This document shows, in pieces, positions 45,445 to 54,018 of a DNA stretch of 64,000 bases (its first letter is position 1; every line of letters starts with the position of its first letter). The notes beneath the pieces are model-generated. The model did no database searches, was not told where the DNA came from, and was given only the letters and a program-made list of their open reading frames with translations. The stretch spans positions 7,192,001 through 7,256,000 of the forward strand of contig NC_013131.1 of NCBI RefSeq assembly GCF_000024025.1. Reading direction: 5' to 3'. The position numbers were made by a program, and so were the translations under genes. Source of the DNA: Catenulispora acidiphila DSM 44928. Lineage in GTDB: Bacteria > Actinomycetota > Actinomycetes > Streptomycetales > Catenulisporaceae.

Positions 45445-46322
45445 CGGTGCGCTCGTTCCAGTAGATGCTCGACGATGTGGTCCGCGACGTTCACCTGCTC
45501 GGCGAGCGCGGACTGGAAGCCGGTGAACTCGACCCGGTGGTTGACCTCCAGGACCAGCAACCGGCCGTCCCGGTCCTCGATCAGGTCCACCCCGGCGATG
45601 TCGGCGCCGACGGCGTCCGCGGCGCCGACGGAGAACTTCGCGATCTCCGGCGTGACCTCGCACGGCCGCGTCTGCCCGCCGAGCGCCACGTTGGTCCGCA
45701 GGGATTCGCCGCTGCGGTAGACGGCGCCCAGCACCTCGCCGCCGACCACGATCGCCCTGATGTCCCGGCCGGGCTTGTCGATCAGCTCCTGGACGTAGGC
45801 CAGGTGCGACTGCGGACCGGGCAGCGCTGCGACGTATTCGAGCACTGCTTCGGCGCCGGCGCGGTCGCGCAGCGGGACCACCAGCCGTCCCCACGAGCCG
45901 ACCAGCGGCTTGATCAGGGCGGGATAGCCGATGACCTCCAGGGCTTCCAGGGCGGATGTCGAGGTCAGAGCCAGGGCGGTACGCGGTGTGGGCAGCCCGG
46001 CCTCCTCCAACGCTTGCGTGGTGCGCCACTTGTCGCCGCACACCTCGGTCGCCTCGGCGCTATTGACCACGGTGACTCCGGCGGCGCTCAGAGAGCGAGC
46101 CGCGTAAGCCGCGCGGACCTGGCCGATCTCCCGGTTCAGGGCGAGATCGAAGGACCGGCCGCCACTGTGCCCGGCCACGTACCACTGCCGGCGGGTATCG
46201 ACGTGCTCGAAGGGGACGCCGCGTCGGTCGAAGGCGTCGAACAGTCGCTTCTCGTCTGCGCCGACCCTGCTGGCGAGCACCGCGATCCTGCTCTCGCCCG
46301 GGCGCTGTGGTGTCGCTGACAC
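45441..46322 (-). CDS. lysX: LysX/ArgX-type ATP-grasp ligase, loads amino acid on carrier
   Basis: A 293-residue RimK-like ATP-grasp ligase. Features are RIAVLASRVGADEKRLFDAF at the N-terminus, GDKWRTTQALEEAGLPTPRTAL, YPALIKPLVGSWGRLVVPL (ATP-binding Lys), AYVQELIDKPGRDIRAIVVG, and the Mg site VDLIEDRDGRLLVLEVNHRVEFTGF, with the EVNH..EF block characteristic of LysX. It forms an amide between the C-terminal Glu of the LysW-like carrier and the amino group of glutamate (or 2-aminoadipate) using ATP. As the first gene of the minus-strand operon it starts at 46322, facing the sulfotransferase gene across a shared 250-base promoter region. Confidence 0.9.
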   Translation of the reverse strand: MSATPQRPGESRIAVLASRVGADEKRLFDAFDRRGVPFEHVDTRRQWYVAGHSGGRSFDLALNREIGQVRAAYAARSLSAAGVTVVNSAEATEVCGDKWRTTQALEEAGLPTPRTALALTSTSALEALEVIGYPALIKPLVGSWGRLVVPLRDRAGAEAVLEYVAALPGPQSHLAYVQELIDKPGRDIRAIVVGGEVLGAVYRSGESLRTNVALGGQTRPCEVTPEIAKFSVGAADAVGADIAGVDLIEDRDGRLLVLEVNHRVEFTGFQSALAEQVNVADHIVEHLLERAHR

Positions 46323-46378
46323 GTGACCTCCGTTGCTAGAGCACCGATCGGCGGACGGCCCGACCGCCTGCCGCGCGT

Positions 46379-46517
46379 AGATAAGAAGTTACGAGCGAGC
46401 CGGCCCGATCTGCGTCCACGGCAGGTTCATTCGCGAGGACACGCCGCGTTGACTTCTCCGCTGGGCGGCAGCGGTTTTGATTACTGCCCCGCGGTGGCCC
46501 GCGTGTCACTCTTATCT
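46379..46517. promoter_or_regulatory. Divergent promoter region with mirrored TCTTATCT motifs
   Basis: AGATAAGA (46379-46386) and its exact complement TCTTATCT (46510-46517) lie in the gap between the lysX-like and sulfotransferase genes. Read in the direction of each gene, both are TCTTATCT and both end 55-56 bases before the start codon (46322 minus, 46573 plus). The symmetry suggests matching promoter or activator elements that switch on both arms of the cluster together. The 46323-46572 gap holds no gene. Confidence 0.55.
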
Positions 46518-46572
46518 GGATTCGAACACTCGCCGCAATTGTCCATTGCAGGTAATGAGAAAGGGGGAAACC

Positions 46573-47328
46573 GTGGGACACACACCGGAGCCGATACCGG
46601 TGCTCGCATTGTGGAGCGCGCCTCGTTCGCGCTCCACGGCCTTCGCCCGGATGATGGCTGAGCGCGACGACCGCGTCGTCGTGCACGAACCGTTCTCGCA
46701 GGTGGTCGACTTCGGTGAGGTGAAGGTCGGCGGGCAGCTCGCGCACAGCGAGGCCGGGGTGCTGGAGGTGTTGCGCGCCATCGCGGCGGAATCGCCGGTG
46801 TTCTTTAAGGACACCACGGACTTCCACTATCCGACGGTGCTCGCCGACCGGGACTTCCTGGCCTCGGCGACCCACACCTTCATCATCCGGCACCCGGCCG
46901 AGGCCATCGCCTCGCATCGCGCGCTCGCCCCGGAGCTGGGCCGCGACGAGATCGGGTTCGCCCGGCTGTATGAGCTGTTCGCGGCTGTGCAGGCCGCCAC
47001 CGGAGCCACGCCGGTCGTGATCGACTCCGACGACCTGCTCGACCGGCCGGCGCAGACCGTCCGGGCGTACTGCGAGGCGGTCGGCATCCCCTTCCTGCCG
47101 GAGGCGCTGAGCTGGGAGCCGGGCATGCGCTCGGAGTGGCAGGCGACGAGCAGGTGGCACGCCTCGACCAGCCGGACCGCCGGCTTCCAGCGCGCCGGCG
47201 ACGGTGACGCGACCGCGGAGCGCGCGCGGGCCCTGGAGGCGGTCGAGGCGGACCCGGTTCTGCGGGCCCACCACGATCACCACCTGCCCTACTACGAGAA
47301 GCTGCGCGCCGCCGCGCTCCGGCCCTGA
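46573..47328 (+). CDS. Sulfotransferase (PAPS-dependent)
   Basis: A 251-residue cytoplasmic sulfotransferase. The 5'-phosphosulfate loop is LWSAPRSRSTAFARMM (about residues 11-26), a variant of GxPRSGS(T), and the 3'-phosphate motif is TFIIRHPAEAIASHR (about residues 100-114, the conserved R-x-P). It transfers sulfate from PAPS to a hydroxyl. In the vazabitide/azinomycin pathways an O-sulfate next to an amino group is the leaving group for aziridine closure, and the adjacent gene pair fits that enzyme. GTG at 46573 is preferred because AAGGGGG lies 5 bases upstream; ATG at 46555 is an alternative. PAPS would come from the cysC/cysD cassette at 63 kb. Confidence 0.85.
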   Translation: MGHTPEPIPVLALWSAPRSRSTAFARMMAERDDRVVVHEPFSQVVDFGEVKVGGQLAHSEAGVLEVLRAIAAESPVFFKDTTDFHYPTVLADRDFLASATHTFIIRHPAEAIASHRALAPELGRDEIGFARLYELFAAVQAATGATPVVIDSDDLLDRPAQTVRAYCEAVGIPFLPEALSWEPGMRSEWQATSRWHASTSRTAGFQRAGDGDATAERARALEAVEADPVLRAHHDHHLPYYEKLRAAALRP

Positions 47329-47431
47329 ACGTCTCAGTTCGCTGATGCGAGGTAACCACGGTGCTGACGAAAGCATCCGAGACCGCCGCTAGGTTGGCGA
47401 CGCGGAACGGAATTCAAATGAGGTGGGACAC

Positions 47432-48019
47432 GTGACGGACATTTCGGTGTCCTCCGCCAAAGCAGGGCTTTGCGATCCGGTCGACATCTCCGGCCATCAC
47501 AACAACAAAGCCATCTCCGCGGCGACGGAGACCAAAGCGGGGGCTTTCAACGTATGGGGAAACTCGTTCGCGGCGGAATATCTGCCCGCGGGCGGGAGCA
47601 TCGTGGAGGTGGACGGCGTCCCCTTCCGGTTCCCCCAGGCCGGCGACGGACCGGACAACATCCGCACGGCCGGGCAGTTCATCACCGTCCCGGAGGGCCG
47701 CTACGACTGGATCCACCTGCTGGCCGCCTCCGAGCGGCGCACGGAGGACTGCATGGATCTGAGCTTCGCCGACGGCTCGGTGGACGCCGAGAAGGTGCGC
47801 GTCTCCGACTTCTGGGGCGCGCCGGCGTGGTTCGGCGAGGTCAAGGCCTTCGAGAGCCTGACCATGCACTACCCGCACCACGTGCAGCGAGGCGTGCCGG
47901 CGATGATGTGGGCGCAGCGCGTGCCGGTGACCCGGCGCGCCGTCCTGTCCGGCATCCTGCTGCCCCGCAACGTCGCGCTGCACATCTTCGCGGTCACCCT
48001 CCAGCGGACGGAAGGCTGA
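47432..48019 (+). CDS. Candidate small subunit of aziridine-forming enzyme (Vzb/AziU2-like)
   Basis: A 195-residue soluble protein without a recognisable conserved-domain signature. It is rich in beta-like segments: AAEYLPAGGSIVEVDGVPFRFP, GQFITVPEGRYDWIHLLAASERRTEDCMDLSFADGS and LPRNVALHIFAVTLQ, suggesting a jelly-roll or sandwich. It precedes a 350-residue protein by one base and follows the sulfotransferase. In vazabitide and azinomycin biosynthesis a two-protein enzyme of new fold (Vzb10/11, AziU3/U2) closes the aziridine by displacing sulfate; gene size, pairing and context match, but I cannot align the sequences here. GTG at 47432 has GAGGTGGG upstream. Confidence 0.6.
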   Translation: MTDISVSSAKAGLCDPVDISGHHNNKAISAATETKAGAFNVWGNSFAAEYLPAGGSIVEVDGVPFRFPQAGDGPDNIRTAGQFITVPEGRYDWIHLLAASERRTEDCMDLSFADGSVDAEKVRVSDFWGAPAWFGEVKAFESLTMHYPHHVQRGVPAMMWAQRVPVTRRAVLSGILLPRNVALHIFAVTLQRTEG

Positions 48020-48020
48020 G

Positions 48021-49073
48021 ATGACCGTCACGACGACGACCCGGACCTCGATGATCAGGGGTCCGGAGCCCGACTGGTGGTACCGCGACCTGATCAGCTG
48101 CCTGCAGGCCACGTTCGGCACGGTGCTGAGCCGGGCCGGCGTCGATCCGCTGAGCGTGCTCGGCGCGGGCTGGCGCTTCCTGCACCTGCCCGGCGACGTC
48201 CGGTCCGAGGAGTTCTACTACCCGTGCCTGCCGGACGCCTCCGGAGAAGTGGACCTCGGCGCCGCGCTGGCGCCGCACCACGATCTGCACGCGCGCTGGT
48301 GGCAGCCCGCCGACGAGGACGACCTGTGGCACGAGGTGCGGCAGACGCTGGTCGAGGACCGGCTGGTCATCGCCGCCGTGGACAACTTCCATCTGCCCTT
48401 CCGCCCCGCCTTCGGCGATGTGCACGCCGCGCACCTGGTCGTGGTCTACGGCCTGGACGAGACGCGCGGGGTCGTCTATGTCTGCGACGCTATGCCGCCG
48501 GCGTTCCGCGGCGCCGTCCCGATCCGGGACTTCCTGCGCAGCTGGGGCTCGGCCAACCCGAACGACGTCCAGGACGCGTTCTTCAGCAACTCCCAGATCG
48601 GCCGGCGCTGCCTGGACGTCCGGCTCGGCGCCAAGCCCGAGCCGCTGACGCCCGAGCTGCTCGGCAGCTTCCTGCGCACCGACATCGAAGCCAACACCGC
48701 CGATGCCTCCATCCGCACCGGGCTGGCCGGATTCGACGCGTTCGCCGCCGAACTGCTGGACCGCTGCCGCGCCGGGGACGCCGAGGCGCTCACCGAGCTG
48801 TATCCGTTCGGCTGGGCGATGCAGGCGCAGGCCTCGCTGCACGGCGAGCTGCTGCGCAGCTGCGGCCGAGCCTGGGACGACCCGGCGCTGGCCGGAGCCG
48901 GGCGGCTGGTCGAGCTGGTCGCGCACCAGTGGACCGGATTGCGGTTCACCGGCGCGCACGGCCTCACCGACCCCCAGTCGGCCGTGGCCGACATCGCCCG
49001 CCACACCACCACGCTGCGCGGGAACTTCGCGCGCGCGCTCGACGCCGTCGGCGCGGCCGCGGCGCGCCTGTGA
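48021..49073 (+). CDS. Candidate large subunit of aziridine-forming enzyme (Vzb/AziU3-like)
   Basis: A 350-residue protein, ATG one base after the preceding stop. The N-terminal half ([73 protein letters not shown]) resembles the BtrH/C39-like fold in which a Cys near the N-terminus and a later His form a papain-like site; SCLQ and HAAHLV are at those places. The C-terminal half (~210-345) is a helical domain ([37 protein letters not shown]). Such cysteine-protease-like folds can act as acyltransferases or be catalytically repurposed. Position beside the sulfotransferase makes it my best candidate for the AziU3-type subunit. Identity is inferred from context. Confidence 0.6.
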   Translation: MTVTTTTRTSMIRGPEPDWWYRDLISCLQATFGTVLSRAGVDPLSVLGAGWRFLHLPGDVRSEEFYYPCLPDASGEVDLGAALAPHHDLHARWWQPADEDDLWHEVRQTLVEDRLVIAAVDNFHLPFRPAFGDVHAAHLVVVYGLDETRGVVYVCDAMPPAFRGAVPIRDFLRSWGSANPNDVQDAFFSNSQIGRRCLDVRLGAKPEPLTPELLGSFLRTDIEANTADASIRTGLAGFDAFAAELLDRCRAGDAEALTELYPFGWAMQAQASLHGELLRSCGRAWDDPALAGAGRLVELVAHQWTGLRFTGAHGLTDPQSAVADIARHTTTLRGNFARALDAVGAAAARL

Positions 49074-49134
49074 CCGCCGGCGGTGCGGCCGGTCCCCCCG
49101 GTCCGGCCGCCGCGACCTCGTGAACGGGAGAATG

Positions 49135-50433
49135 ATGAGCAAGCTCGCAGCATTCGGCGGTACCGCGGCCGTGCCGAAACACCGGCGCCGCTCGGAGTGG
49201 CCGCTGGTCGAGGACGACGATCGCAAAGCCGTGATAACCGTGCTGGACGGCGCGCGCCTGGTGTCCGACACCGACGGGGAGAACCCGGTGGCGGCGCTGG
49301 AGCAGGACTGGGCGCGGCAGTTCGGATACGGGCACTGCGTCGCGGTCTCCAACGGCACCGCCGCACTGTCCCTGGCCTTGTCCGCGCTCGGCATCGGGCC
49401 GGGCGACGAGGTGATCGTGCCGGCGCTGAGCTTCATCGCCACCGGGCTGGCGCCGGTCCACCAGATGGCCGTGCCGGTGTTCGCCGACATCGACCCGGTG
49501 ACCTTCAATCTCGACCCGGACGACCTCGAGCGCCGCATCACCGCCCGGACCGCGGCGATCATCCCCGTGCACCTGCACGGCGCCCCGGCCGACATGGACC
49601 GGATCATGGCGATCGCGGCCCGGCACGGCATCCCGGTGCTCGAGGACGCCGCGCAGGCGCCCGGGGCGACGCACCGCGGCCGCCCGGTCGGCTCGATCGG
49701 CGCCGCCGGCGTGTTCAGCCTGCAGGTCAGCAAGAACATCCCGACCTGCGGCGAGGGCGGCCTGCTGGTGACCGGGGATGCGGACCTGGCCGCGGCGATG
49801 CGCCGCGGACGGCAGTTCGGCGAGGTGATCGAGGCCGGGCGCGAACGCGACTACGTGTCCTACGGTCTGGGCTGGAACCACAAGATGAACGGCTTGCAGG
49901 CCGCGTTCACCAGCTCGCAGCTGACCCGGTTCGAGGACTACGAGCGCGCGCGGCAGGCCAACATCGGCGCGTTCCTGGCGCGGTTGGCGAAGCTGCCGGG
50001 CATCCAAGTGCCGACCGCGCTCGCCGACACCACGCACGTCTGGCACATCCTGCGGTTCCGCTTCGACCCGGCCGCGTTCGGCCTGGACGGCGTGCCGCCG
50101 GAGGCACTGCGCTCGACGCTGCGGCGGCTGTTGCGCGCCGAGGGCGTGCCGATGTCGCAGTACCAGCTGATGCCGCTGCCCGATCAGAAGGTGTTCGTCG
50201 ACCGGCTCGGCTTCGGCGTGGGACACCATCCGTGGGCGCTGACCGGTGCCCCGGGAACCGTGGCGGGCGAAGGCTATCCGGTGACCCGCGAGGTCATCGC
50301 CGATTCGCTGACCATCCAGAAGCGGCACCTCCATCCGGAGGCCGGCGATCTGCTGGCGCTGTACGCGGACGCCTTCGAAAAGGTGTGGGCCGCCGGCGAC
50401 ATGGTGGCCACGCTGGCGAAGGCGGCGTCATGA
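49135..50433 (+). CDS. DegT/DnrJ/EryC1 family PLP aminotransferase
   Basis: A 432-residue fold-type I PLP enzyme. It shows [31 protein letters not shown] (PLP phosphate region), [24 protein letters not shown] (Asp to pyridine N) and the PLP lysine in [16 protein letters not shown] (about residue 200), followed by [15 protein letters not shown]. It would aminate the ketone formed when transketolase adds a two-carbon unit to the carrier-bound glutamate semialdehyde. The stop overlaps the transketolase N-terminal gene (ATGA), placing it in the transketolase-AmCP operon. Two ATGs are possible (49132, 49135); the second has GGGAG 4 bases upstream. Confidence 0.9.
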   Translation: MSKLAAFGGTAAVPKHRRRSEWPLVEDDDRKAVITVLDGARLVSDTDGENPVAALEQDWARQFGYGHCVAVSNGTAALSLALSALGIGPGDEVIVPALSFIATGLAPVHQMAVPVFADIDPVTFNLDPDDLERRITARTAAIIPVHLHGAPADMDRIMAIAARHGIPVLEDAAQAPGATHRGRPVGSIGAAGVFSLQVSKNIPTCGEGGLLVTGDADLAAAMRRGRQFGEVIEAGRERDYVSYGLGWNHKMNGLQAAFTSSQLTRFEDYERARQANIGAFLARLAKLPGIQVPTALADTTHVWHILRFRFDPAAFGLDGVPPEALRSTLRRLLRAEGVPMSQYQLMPLPDQKVFVDRLGFGVGHHPWALTGAPGTVAGEGYPVTREVIADSLTIQKRHLHPEAGDLLALYADAFEKVWAAGDMVATLAKAAS

Positions 50434-51281
50434 CCGTCACGCAGCTCCTGGAGCGGGAGGCGCTGGACACTCTGGAGACGATCGCGACCCGCATCCGCTC
50501 GCACGTCATCGACATGTGCGCCGGACCTGAGGGCGGTCATCTCGGCGGGGCGTTCTCCTGCGCCGATGTGCTCACCGCGCTGTATTTCTCGGTGCTGAAC
50601 GTGGATCCGGACCGGCCGGACGACCCGGATCGCGACCGGTTCCTGCTCAGCAAGGGCCATGCCGCGGTGGGTCTGTACGCGACGCTGGCCGAGCGGGGCT
50701 TCTTCCCGGTGCGCGAGCTGGCCGGATACGGACGTCCCGGCAGCAGGCTGATGGGGCATCCGGTCCGCGCGGTACCCGGCGTGGAGCTGCCGACCGGGTC
50801 GCTCGGGCACGGGCTCGCGCTGGCGTGCGGCTTCGCGCTCGCCAATCGGTACGCCGGACGCACCTCGCGCAGCTTCGTCCTGCTCGGCGACGGCGAGTTG
50901 CAGGAGGGCTCGGTGTGGGAGGCGGTGATCGCGGCCGCTTCACTGAAGCTGGACCGGCTGGTCGCCATCGTGGACCGCAACGGACTTCAGTTGACCGGCG
51001 CGACCGAGGACATCGCTCCGATGGAGCCGCTGGCTGAGCGCTGGCGCAGTTTCGGATGGTCGGTGCGCGACGTGGACGGGCACGACCCGGCGCTGCTGGC
51101 CGAGCTGCTGGACGGCGCGCCGTGGGAGCCGGGCAAGCCGAGCGTGCTGATCGCGCGGACGGTGAAGGGCCATGGGCTTCCGTTCCTGGCCGGACGCAGC
51201 TCCAGTCACTACGTGACGCTCTCGCCGCGCAACCACGCCCGGGCGCACAACGCGCTGCCGAGGACGGAGTCGCTGCGATGA
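50430..51281 (+). CDS. Transketolase N-terminal subunit (TPP-binding)
   Basis: A 283-residue split transketolase subunit holding the pyrophosphate domain. Motifs: [49 protein letters not shown], and the TPP motif [33 protein letters not shown] (GDG to N). With the C-terminal subunit it moves a ketol (C2) unit from a ketose phosphate or similar donor onto an aldehyde. In AmCP-dependent diaminodihydroxyheptanoate synthesis that aldehyde is carrier-bound glutamate semialdehyde. ATGA overlaps couple it to both the aminotransferase before and the C-terminal subunit after. Confidence 0.93.
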   Translation: MTVTQLLEREALDTLETIATRIRSHVIDMCAGPEGGHLGGAFSCADVLTALYFSVLNVDPDRPDDPDRDRFLLSKGHAAVGLYATLAERGFFPVRELAGYGRPGSRLMGHPVRAVPGVELPTGSLGHGLALACGFALANRYAGRTSRSFVLLGDGELQEGSVWEAVIAAASLKLDRLVAIVDRNGLQLTGATEDIAPMEPLAERWRSFGWSVRDVDGHDPALLAELLDGAPWEPGKPSVLIARTVKGHGLPFLAGRSSSHYVTLSPRNHARAHNALPRTESLR

Positions 51282-52276
51282 ACCGCGCGACCCGCGAGGC
51301 GTACCGGGACACGCTGATTCCGTTGCTGAGCCGGCATCCGGAGCTGATGTGTCTGGACTCTGACACCGGTCTGTTCGGCGCCGATCATGTTGCCGAGGCC
51401 GGCGAGCAGTACCTGAACCTCGGCATCGCCGAGCAGAACCTGATGGGTGTGGCCGCCGGGATGGCCGCGTGCGGACGAGTGCCGTTCGTCAACACGATGG
51501 CCGCCTTCGCCGCGTCCCGGGCGCTGGAGTCGATCAAGATCGACATCGCCTACAACCGGTTGCCGGTGCGCATCATGGCCACCCACGGCGGTTTGGCCGC
51601 CGGCCATTTGGGACCGACGCACCAGGCGCTGGAAGACCTCGCTGTACTGCGGGTGCTGCCCGGGATGACCGTGGTGGTCCCGGCGGACGCCGCCGCGACG
51701 GAGGCGTTCGTCGAGCAGAGTGTGACGCTGCCCGGACCGCTGTACGTCCGGCTCGGCCGCAAGCCGACGCCGCCGCTGCCCGAAGGCCCGCCGCCGGTCA
51801 TCGGTCAGGCGCAGTGGCTGCGGCACGGCGAGGACGTCGTGCTGGTCGCCTGCGGTCCCTACCCGGTGCTCGCCTGCCTGGACGCCGCGGATGAGCTGGC
51901 CGGCCACGGCATCGAAGCGAGCGTGCTGAACATGCACACTCTGCGGCCGCTGGACACCGGGACGCTGATCGCCGCGGCCCGTCCGGCGCGGCTGGTGGTG
52001 ACTCTGGAAGAGCACTGGCGCAGCGGCGGCCTGGGCGGCGCGGTGGCCGAGGCGCTGGCGGAGTCCGAGCCCGTCAGGGTGCTGCGACTCGGCGTGCCGG
52101 ACACCTTCGTCAGCGAGGTCGGCAACCAGGAACACCTCGTCAGGCATTACGACCTCACCGCGGAGCGGGTCGTGGGGGCGGTCCGTGCCGCCCTCGACAC
52201 CTCGGCCCGATCCGACAGACCTGCCAGACCCGACAGACCCGCCATACCCGACTACGACAAGGAGCTCGTTTCATGA
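51278..52276 (+). CDS. Transketolase C-terminal subunit
   Basis: A 332-residue partner subunit with the pyrimidine-binding domain (LNLGIAEQNLMGVAAGMAACGRVPFVNTMAAF, catalytic Glu in IAEQN; MATHGGLAAGHLGPTHQALEDLAVLRVLPGMTVVVPAD) and the C-terminal transketolase domain (VVLVACGPYPVLACLDAADELAGHGIEASVLNMHTLRPLD, LVVTLEEHWRSGGLGGAVAEAL). Both halves are needed for activity. The last ~20 residues (SARSDRPARPDRPAIPDYDK) are a repetitive hydrophilic tail. The stop overlaps the start of the carrier-protein gene at 52273 (ATGA), a strong sign that transketolase works on the carrier-bound substrate. Confidence 0.93.
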   Translation: MNRATREAYRDTLIPLLSRHPELMCLDSDTGLFGADHVAEAGEQYLNLGIAEQNLMGVAAGMAACGRVPFVNTMAAFAASRALESIKIDIAYNRLPVRIMATHGGLAAGHLGPTHQALEDLAVLRVLPGMTVVVPADAAATEAFVEQSVTLPGPLYVRLGRKPTPPLPEGPPPVIGQAQWLRHGEDVVLVACGPYPVLACLDAADELAGHGIEASVLNMHTLRPLDTGTLIAAARPARLVVTLEEHWRSGGLGGAVAEALAESEPVRVLRLGVPDTFVSEVGNQEHLVRHYDLTAERVVGAVRAALDTSARSDRPARPDRPAIPDYDKELVS

Positions 52277-52452
52277 TCACGAACGTCGCCCAAGCCTGCC
52301 CCGAATGCGAGGAGCCGGTGGAGCTGGCCGAGGCGGTGCGCCTGAACGAGATCGTCGAGTGCGCCGGCTGCCGCAGCGAGCTGGAGATCGTGGCGCTGGA
52401 CCCGCCGGTGCTGGCGCTGGCGCCGGAGGTCGAAGAGGACTGGGGCGAGTAG
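52273..52452 (+). CDS. lysW: LysW-type amino-group carrier protein (AmCP)
   Basis: A 59-residue acidic zinc protein. Residues 9-12 are CPEC and 30-33 are CAGC, giving the four-Cys zinc knuckle of LysW, and the protein ends EDWGE, the invariant C-terminus whose final Glu side chain is joined to the amino group of the substrate. An acidic tail (EVEEDWGE) is typical and guides the basic surfaces of LysX/Y/Z. It is embedded in the transketolase-aminotransferase operon with an ATGA overlap upstream, and the next gene starts directly at its stop (TAG-ATG). LysX, LysY, LysZ and LysK homologues are all in this window, so the carrier pathway is complete here. Confidence 0.95.
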   Translation: MITNVAQACPECEEPVELAEAVRLNEIVECAGCRSELEIVALDPPVLALAPEVEEDWGE

Positions 52453-53184
52453 ATGACCACCGACAGCGCGATCTTCAGCGTCACCCTTGCCGCCGTCAAG
52501 GATCTGGCCGAGTCCGGCACCCACCTGCTCGGCGCTTCGGAGTTCTCCTCGTTGACGAACTCCACGCCGCAGGACTGGGCGCGCTTCGGCCAGAACTGGG
52601 ACGACCTCAAGCTCGACACCTATATGGCAGACGGTGGGACCTACCGCTACCGGCGGTACGACCAGTTCGTGGTCGACGTCGAGGCCGAGCGCATCATCTT
52701 GCTCCAGCACGGTCCATACCGTCAGGAAGCTGATATCAATAAGCTCAATGGCGGGATCGACCGGGTCTATGAGCCGCTCACCGCGGCGTTCCTGGACGAC
52801 CCGCTGTTCCGCAACATCCTGATGGAGCTGGCGCTCATCTTCAGCGGCGTCGAGGACGTCAAGAAGTGGAACGTCAAGGTGACGCCCATCCGGATCATCG
52901 CCACGCAGGACCAGGCGGGGCAGCCGACGCCGGAGGGCCGGCACAGCGACGGCGCCACCTTCATCACGTCTTTGATGATCGGCCGCACCAACGTGGTCGG
53001 CGCGGACAGCTCGGTCTACAGCCCCGACGGCGAGGCGCTGATCACCACGATGCTCGCCGAGCCCGGCGAGATCCTGCTCAGCGACGACCGGCGCACGCTG
53101 CACGACGTCACGCCGGTGCGCCCGGGCGAGGCCGGGCAGCCGGCCCACCGCGACGTCCTGATCATGGCGTACACCGCGCTCTGA
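52453..53184 (+). CDS. 2-oxoglutarate/Fe(II) dioxygenase (2OG-Fe_Oxy_2, BsmA/IDO-like)
   Basis: A 243-residue non-heme iron oxygenase. The metal triad is H164 and D166 in RHSDGATFI with distal H217 in TLHDVTPV; the 2OG-binding Arg is in HRDVLIM (about R233). The sequence TYRYRRYDQFVVD at the N-terminus and the HxD spacing match the family of free amino acid hydroxylases such as L-isoleucine 4-hydroxylase. Its ATG touches the lysW stop, so it is cotranslated with the carrier and may hydroxylate the carrier-bound or released amino acid. All ligands are intact. Confidence 0.85.
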   Translation: MTTDSAIFSVTLAAVKDLAESGTHLLGASEFSSLTNSTPQDWARFGQNWDDLKLDTYMADGGTYRYRRYDQFVVDVEAERIILLQHGPYRQEADINKLNGGIDRVYEPLTAAFLDDPLFRNILMELALIFSGVEDVKKWNVKVTPIRIIATQDQAGQPTPEGRHSDGATFITSLMIGRTNVVGADSSVYSPDGEALITTMLAEPGEILLSDDRRTLHDVTPVRPGEAGQPAHRDVLIMAYTAL

Positions 53185-53202
53185 GGCGCTCGAGGAGAAC
53201 TC

Positions 53203-54018
53203 ATGTCAGAACTCAGATCCGGCGCGGCCGACCCGGACTTCGGCGACGGCTTCGGCAACGACTTCGCAGGTCTGGCGGCGATCGTCACCGGCGGTTCGGG
53301 GGCGATCGGGCTGGCCGCGGCCGAACTGCTGAAGAGCCGGGGCGCCCGCGTCGCCGTGCTGGCGCGCCGGCCCGGCGAGCTGCCGGACGGGATCGTCGGG
53401 ATCGAGGCGGACGTCACCGACGACGCCTCGGTCAAGACCGCGGTGGACGCCGCGGCCGAGCGGTTCGGGCGGCTGGACGTCGTGGTGAGCAACGTCGGCA
53501 TCTCCGCTTACGGAGACGTCGCCACGAACAGCGACCAGGAATGGTCGCAGGTCTTGGACGTCAACGTGATCGGGATGGTCCGGATCGTCCGGCACGCGCT
53601 GCCGCATCTGCGGCGCTCGCCGGCCGCGGCGATCGTCACCACCGGCTCGATCGTCGGATGGGCCGGCATGGCGCAGCGGGCGCTGTATTCGACCACGAAG
53701 GGCGCGGTGCACGCGCTGACGCTGGCGATGGCGGCGGACTACGTGCGCGAGGGCATCCGGGTCAACTGCGTCTCCCCCGGCGCGGTGGACACACCCTGGG
53801 TGAACCGGCAGCTGAGCGAGGCCGAGGACCCGGAGGCCGCGCGCGCCGAGTACCTCGCCTTCCAGCCGGCCGGGCGCCTGGTGACCACCGCCGAGGTCGC
53901 CGGGGCGATCGCCTACCTGGCCAGTCCGCTGTCCGGCGGCACGACCGGCACGGTGCTGGCCGTCGACGGCGGCATGTACAACCTGCGGCTGCGGCCGCCG
54001 ACCAAGGAGCGAGTGTGA
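53203..54018 (+). CDS. Short-chain dehydrogenase/reductase (first of tandem pair)
   Basis: A 271-residue classical SDR. Cofactor motif: IVTGGSGAIGLAAAE (about residues 27-41), then EADVTDDAS, NVGI in place of NNAG, the catalytic Ser in VTTGSIVGWAGMAQ and YxxxK in YSTTKGA. About 20 extra polar N-terminal residues (SELRSGAADPDFGDGFGND) precede the core and are absent from its tandem copy. By eye roughly three quarters of residues match the next gene. GAGGAGAAC precedes the start, and the stop overlaps the start of the second SDR (GTGA). Probably oxidises or reduces a hydroxyl/keto intermediate of the carrier pathway. Confidence 0.85.
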   Translation: MSELRSGAADPDFGDGFGNDFAGLAAIVTGGSGAIGLAAAELLKSRGARVAVLARRPGELPDGIVGIEADVTDDASVKTAVDAAAERFGRLDVVVSNVGISAYGDVATNSDQEWSQVLDVNVIGMVRIVRHALPHLRRSPAAAIVTTGSIVGWAGMAQRALYSTTKGAVHALTLAMAADYVREGIRVNCVSPGAVDTPWVNRQLSEAEDPEAARAEYLAFQPAGRLVTTAEVAGAIAYLASPLSGGTTGTVLAVDGGMYNLRLRPPTKERV

